DNA of 64,000 bases from positions 248,001 through 312,000 of the forward strand of contig CBDEVW010000003.1 of assembly GCA_965243755.1 (NCBI GenBank). Direction: 5' to 3'. Positions 36,119-44,955 of the stretch are shown in pieces (the first letter of the stretch is position 1; every line of letters begins with the position of its first letter). Made by a program: the position numbers and the translations under genes. The DNA is from JANSWY01 sp965243755 (GTDB taxonomy: Bacteria; Bacteroidota; Bacteroidia; Cytophagales; Cyclobacteriaceae). A model generated the notes under the pieces. The model saw only the letters and a program-made list of their open reading frames with translations. It was not told where the DNA came from and ran no database searches.

Positions 36119-38035
36119 ATGCAAAAGGGTATTACATACATAGTGATGGGTGTCACAGGGTGTGGTAAATCCACTATTGGTGAAATGCTAGCATCATCAT
36201 TAGGAATACCATTTTATGATGGTGACGATTTTCATCCTGAAGCCAATGTCACAAAAATGAGCCAGGGAACACCTCTCACGGACCAGGACCGACTTCCCTG
36301 GTTAAAAATACTTTGTGATAATATTGGCCAATGGAACAAAAGCACTGGAGCTGTATTGGCCTGTTCTGCATTGAAACAGCAGTACAGAGCAATACTTTCC
36401 AGGGGTAATGCGGTGCAGTTTCTATACCTGAAAGCCTCGCAAGACCTTATTAAAAAGCGACTACAGCAAAGGACCGATCATTTTATGCCTTCATCGCTGA
36501 TCAAGTCACAATTTGAGGCGCTGGAAGCACCAGAAGATGCCATGATACTTGATGCTTCTTTATCATCACAGGAAATAATCAAACACATCAAAACGGAACT
36601 ACTCACTACTATGAAAGAAAAAAGCGGAATGGATATCGGACTAATTGGCCTTGGTGTAATGGGCAAAAGTCTCGCCCGAAATTTTGAATCAAGGGGATAC
36701 GGTGTGGCAGTTTACAACTTACCCTTCCCAGGAGAGGAAGAGAAGGTAAAACAATTCACTGACGAATTCCGGGATAAGCAGTTCTATGGTGCAAATGACC
36801 TGAAAGATTTTGTTGGCGCACTGGCCTCTCCACGCAAAATTGTGCTCATGATCACCGCAGGAGAACCCGTGGATCAAATGATTGAGCAGCTCACTCCTCT
36901 GCTTGATCAGGATGACATCATCATTGATGCAGGAAACTCTCACTTCTCTGATTCAGAACGAAGGTACCAGTCTTTGAAATCTAATGGTTTCCGGTTCATT
37001 GGTTTGGGTGTCTCCGGTGGCGAAGAAGGTGCGCTTAAAGGGCCAAGTTTAATGCCTGGTTGTGAAGAAAGTACCTACCTGGAAATGGAGCCTGTCTTAA
37101 AAGCAATCGCTGCTATAGACAGAGACGGCAATGCCTGTGTCACGCATATTGGAAAAGGCGGTTCGGGACATTTTGTGAAGATGGTACACAATGGCCTGGA
37201 GTATGCTGACATGCAAATGATCGCCGAGATCTATGGGTACTTCAAGTCTGCCATTGGTTATTCCAACCTGGAAATTGCCAGCATCTTTGAAGAATGGAAT
37301 AAAACCGAATTAGGTGGCTACCTGATGGAAATCTCTGTTGACATCCTCCGGCATCAGGAAAACGACAATTATACACTGGATAAAATCCTGGATGTGGCTG
37401 GCAACAAAGGAACCGGAAAGTGGGTGGTACATGCTGCCCTTGACCTTGGGGTTCCCATCCCTTCCATTTCTGAAGCTGTATTTGCCAGGTACCAAAGCAC
37501 CATGTGTGATGTCAGACAAGAGGCTTTTCTAAAATATAAACCGGGAAAGATCAATGGAAAGCTTTCTCCAGAAGGGGTCAACAGCATAAAAGACGCACTG
37601 TATGCAGCCAAACTGATGAACTACATTCAAGGGTTTGATTTGATTAAATCAGCGAGTGACCAATTCAACTGGGACATCAACATGGCCAACCTGGCTAACA
37701 TATGGAAAGCCGGTTGCATCATTCGATCGGAGTTGTTGTATGTATTAAGTGAATTAAAAATGAGTCATCACCTGATATTGGAAGATCAGATCATTGGGCT
37801 GATCTCAAAAAGGAAATCTGCATTGAGCCAAACCATGGCAGTCTTTGGATCCGGATCGGTGCATGCTCCGGTTATATCGGCTTCATTCAATTACCTGAAT
37901 GGCATCACCCGTGATAAGTCAACTGCCAACATGATCCAGGCACAGCGGGACTATTTTGGTGCTCACCAATATGAAAGACTGGATCAGCCAAGAGGAACAT
38001 TTTTTCACACCAACTGGATAACTACCAATGATTGA
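36119..38035 (+). CDS. fused gluconokinase / 6-phosphogluconate dehydrogenase
   Basis: 638 residues from ATG 36119; the TTG at 36110 would add three residues. Residues 1-165 are a GntK-type gluconokinase: P-loop GVTGCGKST (11-19), FYDGDDFHPEANVTKMSQGTPLTDQDR split over 32-58, ACSALKQQYR. Residues 171-638 (468) are a full 6PGDH: GLIGLGVMGKSLARNFESRG, DAGNSHFSDSERR, VSGGEEGALKGPSLMPGG-type block, catalytic Lys354 in GHFVKMVHNGLEYADMQ, and DKILDVAGNKGTGKW. The linker is only about five residues. Together it phosphorylates gluconate and oxidatively decarboxylates the product to ribulose 5-phosphate with NAD(P). The stop overlaps the GntP permease start by eight bases. Confidence 0.93.
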   Translation: MQKGITYIVMGVTGCGKSTIGEMLASSLGIPFYDGDDFHPEANVTKMSQGTPLTDQDRLPWLKILCDNIGQWNKSTGAVLACSALKQQYRAILSRGNAVQFLYLKASQDLIKKRLQQRTDHFMPSSLIKSQFEALEAPEDAMILDASLSSQEIIKHIKTELLTTMKEKSGMDIGLIGLGVMGKSLARNFESRGYGVAVYNLPFPGEEEKVKQFTDEFRDKQFYGANDLKDFVGALASPRKIVLMITAGEPVDQMIEQLTPLLDQDDIIIDAGNSHFSDSERRYQSLKSNGFRFIGLGVSGGEEGALKGPSLMPGCEESTYLEMEPVLKAIAAIDRDGNACVTHIGKGGSGHFVKMVHNGLEYADMQMIAEIYGYFKSAIGYSNLEIASIFEEWNKTELGGYLMEISVDILRHQENDNYTLDKILDVAGNKGTGKWVVHAALDLGVPIPSISEAVFARYQSTMCDVRQEAFLKYKPGKINGKLSPEGVNSIKDALYAAKLMNYIQGFDLIKSASDQFNWDINMANLANIWKAGCIIRSELLYVLSELKMSHHLILEDQIIGLISKRKSALSQTMAVFGSGSVHAPVISASFNYLNGITRDKSTANMIQAQRDYFGAHQYERLDQPRGTFFHTNWITTND

Positions 38036-39374
38036 TTATCAACTAATTACATCTGTTTTTGTTGGGATTGCGGTTTTACTGCTTTTGATCATCGCCCTGA
38101 AACTGAATGCATTTATCAGTTTGTTGATCTCCAGTGTGGTGGTTGGCGTAATGGCCGGAATGGAGTTCAATGCCATCACCGATGCGATCTCCAGGGGAAT
38201 GGGTGGCACACTCGGATATGTGGCGATAGTAGTAGGGCTAGGTGCAATATTTGGAGCAATCCTCGAGAAATCCGGGGGCGCCAACGGACTGGCCAATTTC
38301 CTGATCCAAAAATTTGGGGACAACAAAGCCCGGTTGGCCGTCCTGATTGCTGGTTTTATCATCGCAATACCGGTATTCTTTGATGTAGCATTCATTATTC
38401 TTATTCCGGTGTTACAAGCCCTGAGTAATCGGACTAAAAAGACGGTGGTTTATTTTGCTTTACCATTGCTTGCCGGACTCGCCATCACCCATAGCCTCAT
38501 CCCCCCTACTCCGGGTCCCGTGGCGGTTGCAGATATCATCAATGTTGACCTGGGATGGGTCATTATCTTTGGAACCATTACCGGTATTCCTACAGCCATT
38601 GTGAGTGGCTTGTGGTTTAGCAGGCTTGCTTCCTCAAAAATAAAGTCTGAAGTGCATGAAGCCGAAACTGATGATCACCAATCACTGGACACATCCATTG
38701 TACCATTGGTGCTTACCATTATAGCTGTTCCGATTCTATTGATCGTAACTGGAACAATTATAAAAATGAATGCAAATCCGGACTTATCGCCAGGTGTTGT
38801 AGAAAATGTGTTTGTTTTCCTTGGTCACCCATTTGTGGCACTGATCATTGCAACAATACTGGCCTTATATCTCCTGGGCAATGTTAAAGGTTACTCACGA
38901 CAAGAACTTTTTGACCTCTCCAATAAGTCACTCGCTCCTGCTGGTTCCATCATTCTCATCACAGGGGCTGGCGGGGTATTCAAACAAATGCTGATAGAAA
39001 CGGGTACTGGCACCATGATCGCTCAGTTATTCGAAGGAAGTGGAGCAACATTTGTTATCCCATTGGCTTTTGTAGTTGCCGCGTTGGTACGAATGCTTCA
39101 GGGTTCGGCTACAGTGGCAATGATTACAGCTGCGGGAGTAATTGCCCCAATTATGTCTGGGCTTGATTTTCCGGATGTTCAAAAAGCGTTGGTCGTATTG
39201 TCTATTGCAGCCGGTTCGGTATTTTTGTCGCATGTCAATGACAGTGGCTTCTGGCTGGTCAACAGGTATCTCAACTTAACCGTGCAGGACACACTCAAAA
39301 GCTGGTCTGCTCTGACGGTTGTTATTGGATTGACAAGTTTCACTATTATATTTCTTATTTCACTATTTGTTTAG
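38028..39374 (+). CDS. gntP: gluconate:H+ symporter, GntP family
   Basis: 448 residues with about 12-14 hydrophobic helices. GntP family blocks are present: LGAIFGAILEKSGGANGLANFL, FFDVAFIILIPVLQAL, LPLLAGLAITHSLIPPTPGPVAVA, LITGAGGVFKQML, RMLQGSATVAMITAAGVIAP and FLSHVNDSGFWLVNRY. It imports gluconate or a similar aldonate with protons. Its start overlaps the kinase-dehydrogenase fusion, giving a compact import-and-use operon. The family also includes permeases for other hydroxy acids, but the context supports gluconate. Confidence 0.92.
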   Translation: MIDYQLITSVFVGIAVLLLLIIALKLNAFISLLISSVVVGVMAGMEFNAITDAISRGMGGTLGYVAIVVGLGAIFGAILEKSGGANGLANFLIQKFGDNKARLAVLIAGFIIAIPVFFDVAFIILIPVLQALSNRTKKTVVYFALPLLAGLAITHSLIPPTPGPVAVADIINVDLGWVIIFGTITGIPTAIVSGLWFSRLASSKIKSEVHEAETDDHQSLDTSIVPLVLTIIAVPILLIVTGTIIKMNANPDLSPGVVENVFVFLGHPFVALIIATILALYLLGNVKGYSRQELFDLSNKSLAPAGSIILITGAGGVFKQMLIETGTGTMIAQLFEGSGATFVIPLAFVVAALVRMLQGSATVAMITAAGVIAPIMSGLDFPDVQKALVVLSIAAGSVFLSHVNDSGFWLVNRYLNLTVQDTLKSWSALTVVIGLTSFTIIFLISLFV

Positions 39375-40302
39375 CATTGACTGGTTTTGGTCTGTTAAAG
39401 ACTCTGAGCACTTTCCTGATTTGAGAAGGTTCAAAAGTTTTGTTGACCACCATGACGCCAATCAATATGATCACACCTCCGGCTAATGCTTCTCCGGTCA
39501 GTGATTCATCAAGAAAAATGACACCCAGGATTACACCATAAATGGGCATCAGATAGGTCACCAGGGACAAGAATGTTGGCCCTGCAGACTCCAATACCTT
39601 ATAATAGATCACAAATGCCACTGCAGTACCGAATGAAGCGATCGCAACAACAGCACCAATTACGGGCCAGGAATAAGTAGTGACTGCCGGAACGCCATCA
39701 ACAAAAAATGCTAATGGTACCATGTAAATACTCGTCACCAGTAACTGTCCGGCTGGTGCCTGAATGGAACGTACCGATGTAAGGTGAATTCTACCATAGA
39801 CCATGGCTACTCCATAAGCGGAGGCCCCTATGGTTACTGCCAATAGCCCCAGAAATGAAGCTTCCAGGTTCAGAGAGAAATTCGGGGAGATCAAGATCAG
39901 CAAACCCAATAAACCGATCATTGATCCCGCCAACTTACTGAATGTCATGCGATCATCTTTCACAAATATTGCCGCGAGGCATATCGTGCTCAATGGTGTG
40001 ATGGCATTTAATATAGAAGCCAATGCACTATCAATATGCTGCTGACCCCAATTGATCAGAATGAAAGGAATGGTATGCGCAAATAAGCCAACGAACAACA
40101 CATCTTTCCAGAATTTCAAATTGGTAGGAAGTCTGGAGCCACTGAGGAACAAATAACCATTGATCAGGATGGCAGCCAAACCAATGCGGAAGGCTGCCAG
40201 TGTAATTGGTGGAATTTCAACCACCGCTATTTTTATAAACAAGAACGATGGCCCCCATAGGGTGGCCATCAGAAAAAGGTTAAGTAGATTCTTCCATTTC
40301 AT
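39355..40302 (-). CDS. EamA family (DMT) transporter
   Basis: 315 residues from ATG 40302; a TTG at 40332 would add ten residues not typical for the family. Ten transmembrane helices in two EamA repeats: ATLWGPSFLFIKIAV and the second starting near FLGLLAVTIGASAYGV; PPITLAAFRIGLAAI and a late YLMPIYGVILGVIFLDE are typical. These proteins export amino acids or other metabolites. The divergent MetR-like regulator hints at a sulfur amino acid such as homocysteine or methionine, but that is inference. The C terminus overlaps the GntP gene end on the opposite strand by 20 bases. Confidence 0.9.
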   Translation of the reverse strand: MKWKNLLNLFLMATLWGPSFLFIKIAVVEIPPITLAAFRIGLAAILINGYLFLSGSRLPTNLKFWKDVLFVGLFAHTIPFILINWGQQHIDSALASILNAITPLSTICLAAIFVKDDRMTFSKLAGSMIGLLGLLILISPNFSLNLEASFLGLLAVTIGASAYGVAMVYGRIHLTSVRSIQAPAGQLLVTSIYMVPLAFFVDGVPAVTTYSWPVIGAVVAIASFGTAVAFVIYYKVLESAGPTFLSLVTYLMPIYGVILGVIFLDESLTGEALAGGVIILIGVMVVNKTFEPSQIRKVLRVFNRPKPVNAKQIVK

Positions 40303-40539
40303 AGGCTCACTTGTTAAAATGGCCCAAACCAATGGAATGACCAGATTGCTGTTTCAAATATTGAGACCAACTGAATTTATCTGTTTTACTGACCTTGGGA
40401 TCCAGCTCAGGTTTTGTTGATGATGGCCTTGAAATAGAAAGGTGAATGTCGAAAGATGCTAATGATACCCTCATAATTGATAATAGTTTTGATACAATAA
40501 ATGTAACGACCTGCTATATTTACCGTTCTATTAATTGGA

Positions 40540-40552
40540 TGAATAGATTTTC
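40540..40552. promoter_or_regulatory. possible MetR-type half operator in the EamA/metR divergent region
   Basis: TGAA-N5-TTTC at 40540-40552, one base off the known MetR consensus TGAA-N5-TTCA. It lies 28 bases before the LysR-family start at 40580, in the 277-base divergent region 40303-40579, which otherwise shows only AT-rich sequence. Confidence 0.25.
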
Positions 40553-40579
40553 TAATATCCATGAATTTAATTAATACTG

Positions 40580-41482
40580 ATGGAGATACGACATTTAAAA
40601 CTGGTAAAGGAGGTGGCCGAGAAAGGAAGCCTCACAAAAGCCATGGATACCCTTTACCTTTCACAATCGGCATTGAGCCACCAGCTGAAAGAAGTTGAAA
40701 CCCAACTAGGTGCCCCACTTTTTCACAGGGTAAACAAAAAACTGGTACTTACCGGAGCGGGTAAAATTGTACTGGACTCAGCAGAAAGAATACTCAAAGA
40801 CATTGCCCAAACAGAACGGTCTGTCAAAAAGTACATCAGTGGCGACAAAGGAACTGTAAGAATAGCCACAGAATGTTACACTTGCTATCACTGGCTTCCG
40901 CAACTGATGATTGACTTCAACAACGAGTTTCCGAATGTCGACATTGAGGTCTTTCCTCAAACTCTGATTGATCCCGAACAGCAGATCCTTAACGGAGAAC
41001 TGGATCTTGCCATTACCAGTACTGTGGTAGATAACCCTAACCTGAAATACACTGAGCTCTTCACAGACGAACTGATGGCCCTCATGCCCGCAGATCATCC
41101 GTTAACGAAAAAGAAATACATCTATGCTCAGGACTTTCAGGATGAATCGGTCATTATACACTCATACCCGCTGGATTCAGTATATCTTTTCAAGCATCTG
41201 CTGATTCCTGAAAATGTGACTCCTAAGAAAGTGATTCCAATTCAGATCACTGATGCCATGGTTCAAATGGTGAAGGCAGGTATGGGAATTAAGGTGATTG
41301 CAAAGTGGATCATAGAGCCATACCTTCAGGATAAGGCTTTAGATGTGCGTCCGGTTACTAGAAAGGGATTGTTTAGAACATGGTATGCGGTAACCCTCAA
41401 TAAGGAGGAAACACCACAATACCTGGAAAATTTCATTGATCATTTGAGATGTAATATTGCCGGTATCTGTAAATGCAACTAA
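40580..41482 (+). CDS. LysR family regulator, MetR-like
   Basis: 300 residues. N-terminal HTH: LTKAMDTLYLSQSALSHQLKEVETQLGAPLFHR; effector domain with MetR-type blocks IATECYTCYHWLPQLMIDFN, LNGELDLAITS, LMPADHPL and AMVQMVKAGMGIKVIAKW. The MetR match is strong over the whole length, including the QSALSHQ and IA-x-EC-x-C blocks. E. coli MetR binds homocysteine and activates methionine genes. Here it is divergent from an EamA exporter, which may be its target. The C terminus ends in CNIAGICKCN, with three Cys, which I have not seen as a family feature. Confidence 0.87.
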   Translation: MEIRHLKLVKEVAEKGSLTKAMDTLYLSQSALSHQLKEVETQLGAPLFHRVNKKLVLTGAGKIVLDSAERILKDIAQTERSVKKYISGDKGTVRIATECYTCYHWLPQLMIDFNNEFPNVDIEVFPQTLIDPEQQILNGELDLAITSTVVDNPNLKYTELFTDELMALMPADHPLTKKKYIYAQDFQDESVIIHSYPLDSVYLFKHLLIPENVTPKKVIPIQITDAMVQMVKAGMGIKVIAKWIIEPYLQDKALDVRPVTRKGLFRTWYAVTLNKEETPQYLENFIDHLRCNIAGICKCN

Positions 41483-41647
41483 AAAAAATAAAGTTTGCAG
41501 GTCATTAAAAGGAACCTGAGTGACGAACCATCAGTTTGTGTGACCAGTGGGTTGGGAATTATTTATATCATCCGCGAAATTGCCAAAACATGCATGTTAT
41601 TGAGTTGAGGTCAGTTGTATTTTAATTGGGTTTTAGTGCATCTGGCC

Positions 41648-42436
41648 TTAGCTCACCTCTCCAAGGAGATACATGGCTTCAAGGGTCGGCACTGGGCTAC
41701 CTCCCTCCTTTTCCAGGGTTACTGCAAACGCAGCAGCATTCGAAACGTTCTTCATCGTTAGGAAATCAGTATCCAGATCAAAGACCCCTAAATCTGTTGG
41801 CTTGCCATCAACAATGGCCCACAACTGATACTGTTTCCCTATTGGAGGTGCTGGTAAATCATTCACCTTGAACAAAACTTTTTGATTATCAGGGTTCCAA
41901 TAGACAATGGCCGAGGAATTTGGAGCCACGGGTAGTCCTTTGATGGTGACCTGTTTGGTACCTGATTCACTAAGGAACCGAAAGTCATCATTTAAGTCAG
42001 CATACGAATTATTTACTTGTTGCAGGTCCTGGGCCAACCTTTCATTATTACTCCTCAAAGCGATTACTTCGTCATTGGCAGTGCGCCATTTTTCCCAGTA
42101 ATTGTACGCTACTGTGGACGACAAAATAAACAACGTCACGCTCGCTGCTACCAGGTATTTCCAAACTCCGGAGTTAAGGGTACTTTCATCGCTGTTGACC
42201 ACTTCATCACCAGTGCCCGCCAAATCAATTAGTTGCTGTTTCAAATCAGGATTTGGTAATTGCTTTTTGCCCACTTCGCTCAATGCAAACAAAGTGTCTT
42301 CAATTTTATCCAATTCCTCATACAGGGACGGATCCATCTGCAGCATCTGTTCTACTTCCTGCACTTCCCTGGGGGTAAGTTCATCCAGTAGATAAGCTTC
42401 CAATATTCCTGACGATATGTATTCTTCTCTGGTCAA
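41648..42436 (-). CDS. anti-sigma factor, RskA family
   Basis: 262 residues. It starts with TTG at 42436: the sequence EEYISSGILEAYLLDEL is the family's normal N terminus, and the TTG overlaps the sigma stop in a TTGA arrangement, the analogue of ATGA. Cytoplasmic sigma-binding region 1-85; transmembrane helix about 91-113; coiled coil 115-155 (NDEVIALRSNNERLAQDLQQ); extracytoplasmic RskA domain 165-260 (KGLPVAPNSSAIVYWNPDNQKVLFKVNDLPAPPIGKQYQLWAI split by blocks). It should hold the adjacent ECF sigma until the outer domain is cut or altered. Confidence 0.9.
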   Translation of the reverse strand: MTREEYISSGILEAYLLDELTPREVQEVEQMLQMDPSLYEELDKIEDTLFALSEVGKKQLPNPDLKQQLIDLAGTGDEVVNSDESTLNSGVWKYLVAASVTLFILSSTVAYNYWEKWRTANDEVIALRSNNERLAQDLQQVNNSYADLNDDFRFLSESGTKQVTIKGLPVAPNSSAIVYWNPDNQKVLFKVNDLPAPPIGKQYQLWAIVDGKPTDLGVFDLDTDFLTMKNVSNAAAFAVTLEKEGGSPVPTLEAMYLLGEVS

Positions 42437-42948
42437 TCTATTTTAAATATTCTGCGCAATTCAATTAATGCACTCCTTAATCTGGTTTTGACGGTTCCTA
42501 AGGGAATTCCATATTCCCTGGCTATCTCCGATTGTGTATACCCACCGAAATAAACCCATTCTATAATGTCCCTCTGGTCCTTTTTCAGGTCTTTTAATCC
42601 ATCTTTAATTCCCAATGAATCAATGGGAAGTTCAGTGTATCTGTTCTTATTTATTGTATATACGTACTGATCAATCGGATCGGATTTCTCAGATGACTTA
42701 AAATCTCTGGATCTGAGCTTATCGATGGCTGTATTTCTCAAAATATTAATCATCCATGTAAATAACCGCGATTTTTTACTTTGATAAGATTCAATACTAT
42801 TCCAGATCTTCATGAAAGAATCCTGCACTACTTCCTGGGCCAGCTCCTCGTTTCGGACCATTCTCAATGCTGTTCCGTAAAATGCATCACCATAGTTATC
42901 ATACAACTCCCCTAATGCTGACGTATCGCGCTTCAGGAGTCGATCCAC
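42433..42948 (-). CDS. ECF-type sigma factor partnered with RskA
   Basis: 171 residues from GTG 42948. The open frame continues upstream to a stop at 42991, and the family normally has a few more residues before DRLLKRDTSALGELYDNYG, so a non-canonical start further up cannot be excluded. Region 2: YDNYGDAFYGTALRMVRNEELAQEVVQDSFMKIW and SRLFTWMINILRNTAIDKLRSRD; region 4: LKKDQRDIIEWVYFGGYTQSEIAREYGIPLGTVKTRLRSALIELR. The product resembles the SigK/RskA group. The stop overlaps the RskA start. Confidence 0.9.
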   Translation of the reverse strand: MDRLLKRDTSALGELYDNYGDAFYGTALRMVRNEELAQEVVQDSFMKIWNSIESYQSKKSRLFTWMINILRNTAIDKLRSRDFKSSEKSDPIDQYVYTINKNRYTELPIDSLGIKDGLKDLKKDQRDIIEWVYFGGYTQSEIAREYGIPLGTVKTRLRSALIELRRIFKID

Positions 42949-43047
42949 TAATTGAATTTCCGCAAGATTCTTTTGTCTGGTCAGTTTTTCTTATGTTTAA
43001 AGTAGAACGATTTACGTTCCTGCAACCAAACTAATAAATATTTTCTC

Positions 43048-44157
43048 ATGAAAGAAATAGATTCTGCTCAGGTGTCGTTGAAATGGCCAGAAGTATACAG
43101 TCTGGCGGCATTGAATGCTGCAGTGGTCATCAGTTGGATTGCATACCACGAGTACCAACCAACACTGATCGAAAAGTTTAATTTTGGCTCACTGGCAGAG
43201 TTCCTGATCATCGCCAAAGCCATTATCCTGGTGATCATTCCGGCCTTTGCGGGGTGGCTGGCTGATAGAATGATCAGCAAAAACGGCAAGTACTTCATTG
43301 TATTTTCGGTAGGTATTGGTGCTACCGCTATGGTATTCATGACCGTTGCTACTATTATCGCTGCTGGACCATTAAGTGCCGTCAAACCTTTCCTGCCAAT
43401 CATGATTGTGGTGTGGCTGGTAGCAATGAACCTGTTTATTAGTCCCGCAAACTCCATGATTGAAGCATTTGCACCAGCACAAAAGCTGCCAGTAGTAATG
43501 GGTGTGCTCTTTTTAACCACAGAGTTATTGTATGCCCTGGAGCCGGTAATTGTGAGTTTGGTGCAAACATTTGGTGACACACTGACTTTTGTAGTTGGTG
43601 GAATTTTAATCAGTGGGACCGGCTTTATTTTTCACAGGGTATCGTCCGAAGAAGTGATCCAAAGAAAAACAGCACAATCCAGCCATCAACAGGAAAAATT
43701 AAAGACAGCTTCACTTTTGGCAATCATTGCAGTAGGGTTAGAACTTGGTCTTGGTAAAGCGTTCCTGGTAGAGTTCCTTCCCAATCATTTTGATTCAAGG
43801 TTTGAATTAGCTGGAGACCATGCAGAATTGATCTCTTTTGGCCTCCTGGGGTTCTCTGCCATTCTGGGATTTATCATCAGTAAGTATGTGAATCGCATGG
43901 GATTGAAAAGGGTACTTACCATCAGTTTTATTTTTCTAATCGTAGGTGTTTTTGCATTAGTGGCTTCCACGATATATACTATTGCCCTGGGAGCAGCGGT
44001 GGTGGTTGCTATTTGCTTCAGTTTTGTCAACATCAGTGGACTACCCTTCGTTTTTCAGCGAATTCCTTCCAAGTACATCACCTATGGCGTTGGGGTCTAC
44101 CTGGGCTGCTCAGAGATCCTTACAGGGATTTTTGAGTATTTGTTTCATGGGGAGTGA
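43048..44157 (+). CDS. MFS transporter
   Basis: 369 residues, shorter than usual for MFS (about 400), with about 11 helices. FNFGSLAEFLIIAKAIILVIIPAFAGWLADRM matches the first loop motif A in loose form (GWLADR), and SPANSMIEAFAP and NISGLPFVFQRIPSKYITYGVG are notable later. Substrate unknown. It reads away from the ECF sigma gene across a 99-base gap. Confidence 0.8.
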   Translation: MKEIDSAQVSLKWPEVYSLAALNAAVVISWIAYHEYQPTLIEKFNFGSLAEFLIIAKAIILVIIPAFAGWLADRMISKNGKYFIVFSVGIGATAMVFMTVATIIAAGPLSAVKPFLPIMIVVWLVAMNLFISPANSMIEAFAPAQKLPVVMGVLFLTTELLYALEPVIVSLVQTFGDTLTFVVGGILISGTGFIFHRVSSEEVIQRKTAQSSHQQEKLKTASLLAIIAVGLELGLGKAFLVEFLPNHFDSRFELAGDHAELISFGLLGFSAILGFIISKYVNRMGLKRVLTISFIFLIVGVFALVASTIYTIALGAAVVVAICFSFVNISGLPFVFQRIPSKYITYGVGVYLGCSEILTGIFEYLFHGE

Positions 44158-44164
44158 GTTTTGG

Positions 44165-44320
44165 TTTTGAATTTAGAGTTTTGGGTTTAGAGTTTTGGGT
44201 TTTGGGATTTTGAATCTTGTGTCTTGGATTTTGAATCTTGAATCTTGGATTTAGAATTTTGAATCTTGGATTTTGAATCTTGGATTTTGAATTTTGAATC
44301 TTGGATTTAGAATCTTTGGA
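44165..44320. repeat. degenerate tandem repeat array (copy 2), unit GAATCTTGGATTTTGAATCTTG-like
   Basis: About ten imperfect head-to-tail units of 14-22 bases built from AATCTTGGATTT and variants (TTTAGAGTTTTGGG at the left end). It lies directly after the MFS stop. A shorter relative, on the other strand, lies at 33669-33720. Confidence 0.8.
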
Positions 44321-44399
44321 TCTCTGGTGTCCGGAAACGATGTATAGAGCTACTGAAATATGTGGTATAATGGTTTGGTGTCTCTAGCTTTTGCTAGCT

Positions 44400-44500
44400 A
44401 TTTCACCAAGATGCTCGGAGAAGCACAGAGTTGTACGGAGATTGATAACGCTTTGTGCAACTCAGTGGTCCTCTGTGTAACTCAGTGACACAACTCAGAC
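44400..44500. repeat. short imperfect direct/inverted repeat element (CACAGAGTTG / CAACTCAGTG type)
   Basis: Contains AAGCACAGAGTTGTACGGAG at the left and CAACTCAGTGG-TCCTCTGTGTAACTCAGTG at the right; the right half is a direct duplication of AACTCAGTG, and the left half partly mirrors it on the other strand. This resembles the dispersed intergenic elements seen in several bacterial genomes. Its mobility cannot be judged from one copy. Confidence 0.4.
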
Positions 44501-44656
44501 ACGCTTAAATTTCGCTACATTTGGATTGTATTGCCTCTCTTTTTTTAAAATTGTTCTAAAACGTTCCAGATTGTCTGAGTTCAATTAAATACTTCAAATA
44601 ATGCAATTTTAACCACTACACAACCCCAAAATAAAACATCCACATGAAGGCATAAA

Positions 44657-44689
44657 AAAAACCATCAGCTTATTGAGCTAATGGTTTTT
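44657..44689. terminator. hairpin terminator-like inverted repeat
   Basis: AAAAACCAT-C-AGCT (44657-44670) pairs with AGCT-A-ATGGTTTTT (44676-44689) with one C-A mismatch and a 5-base loop; A and T runs flank it on both sides, so it could end transcripts from either strand. Confidence 0.6.
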
Positions 44690-44844
44690 GCAGGTAAATG
44701 GTTTGGACATATGGAAATGTCTCGTAAGGTTAAAGATTTGGCTGATGTGTTGATTTCTTATTGCCTTATCCAATTGTTTCGACTAAATTAGGCCATTATT
44801 CAAAGCCATTTATGGCAACATCTACCAAGAAGCCATTTGATTTT

Positions 44845-44889
44845 TTGCAATTTTTGCGGTCATCAGTTCAATAATTGCAACTATTGCAA
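44845..44889. promoter_or_regulatory. three palindromic TTGCAA hexamers upstream of an HTH regulator
   Basis: TTGCAA at 44845-44850, 44875-44880 and 44884-44889, 67 or more bases before the regulator ATG at 44956. Palindromic repeated hexamers upstream of a regulator can be autoregulatory operators; spacing (30 and 9 bases) is irregular. Confidence 0.3.
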
Positions 44890-44955
44890 AATGACTGTTT
44901 GGAGTCCCGATGTTGTGGCAAATAAGGCAGGTTTGGGGAATTACTATTGGAACAC

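Larger units (their letters stand above)
44158..44955. other. long non-coding intergenic stretch with repeats and a hairpin
   Basis: An 800-base gap with no supportable gene. It holds an AT-rich repeat array (44165-44320), a CAC/GTG-rich degenerate duplication (about 44400-44490), a hairpin (44657-44689) and three TTGCAA hexamers (44845-44889). No tRNA-like fold was seen. Confidence 0.8.

Noticed and set aside
44657..44689. Possible tRNA-related or attachment-site structure at the hairpin
   Set aside because: No tRNA cloverleaf, integrase or direct repeat is present; a terminator-like hairpin explains it.
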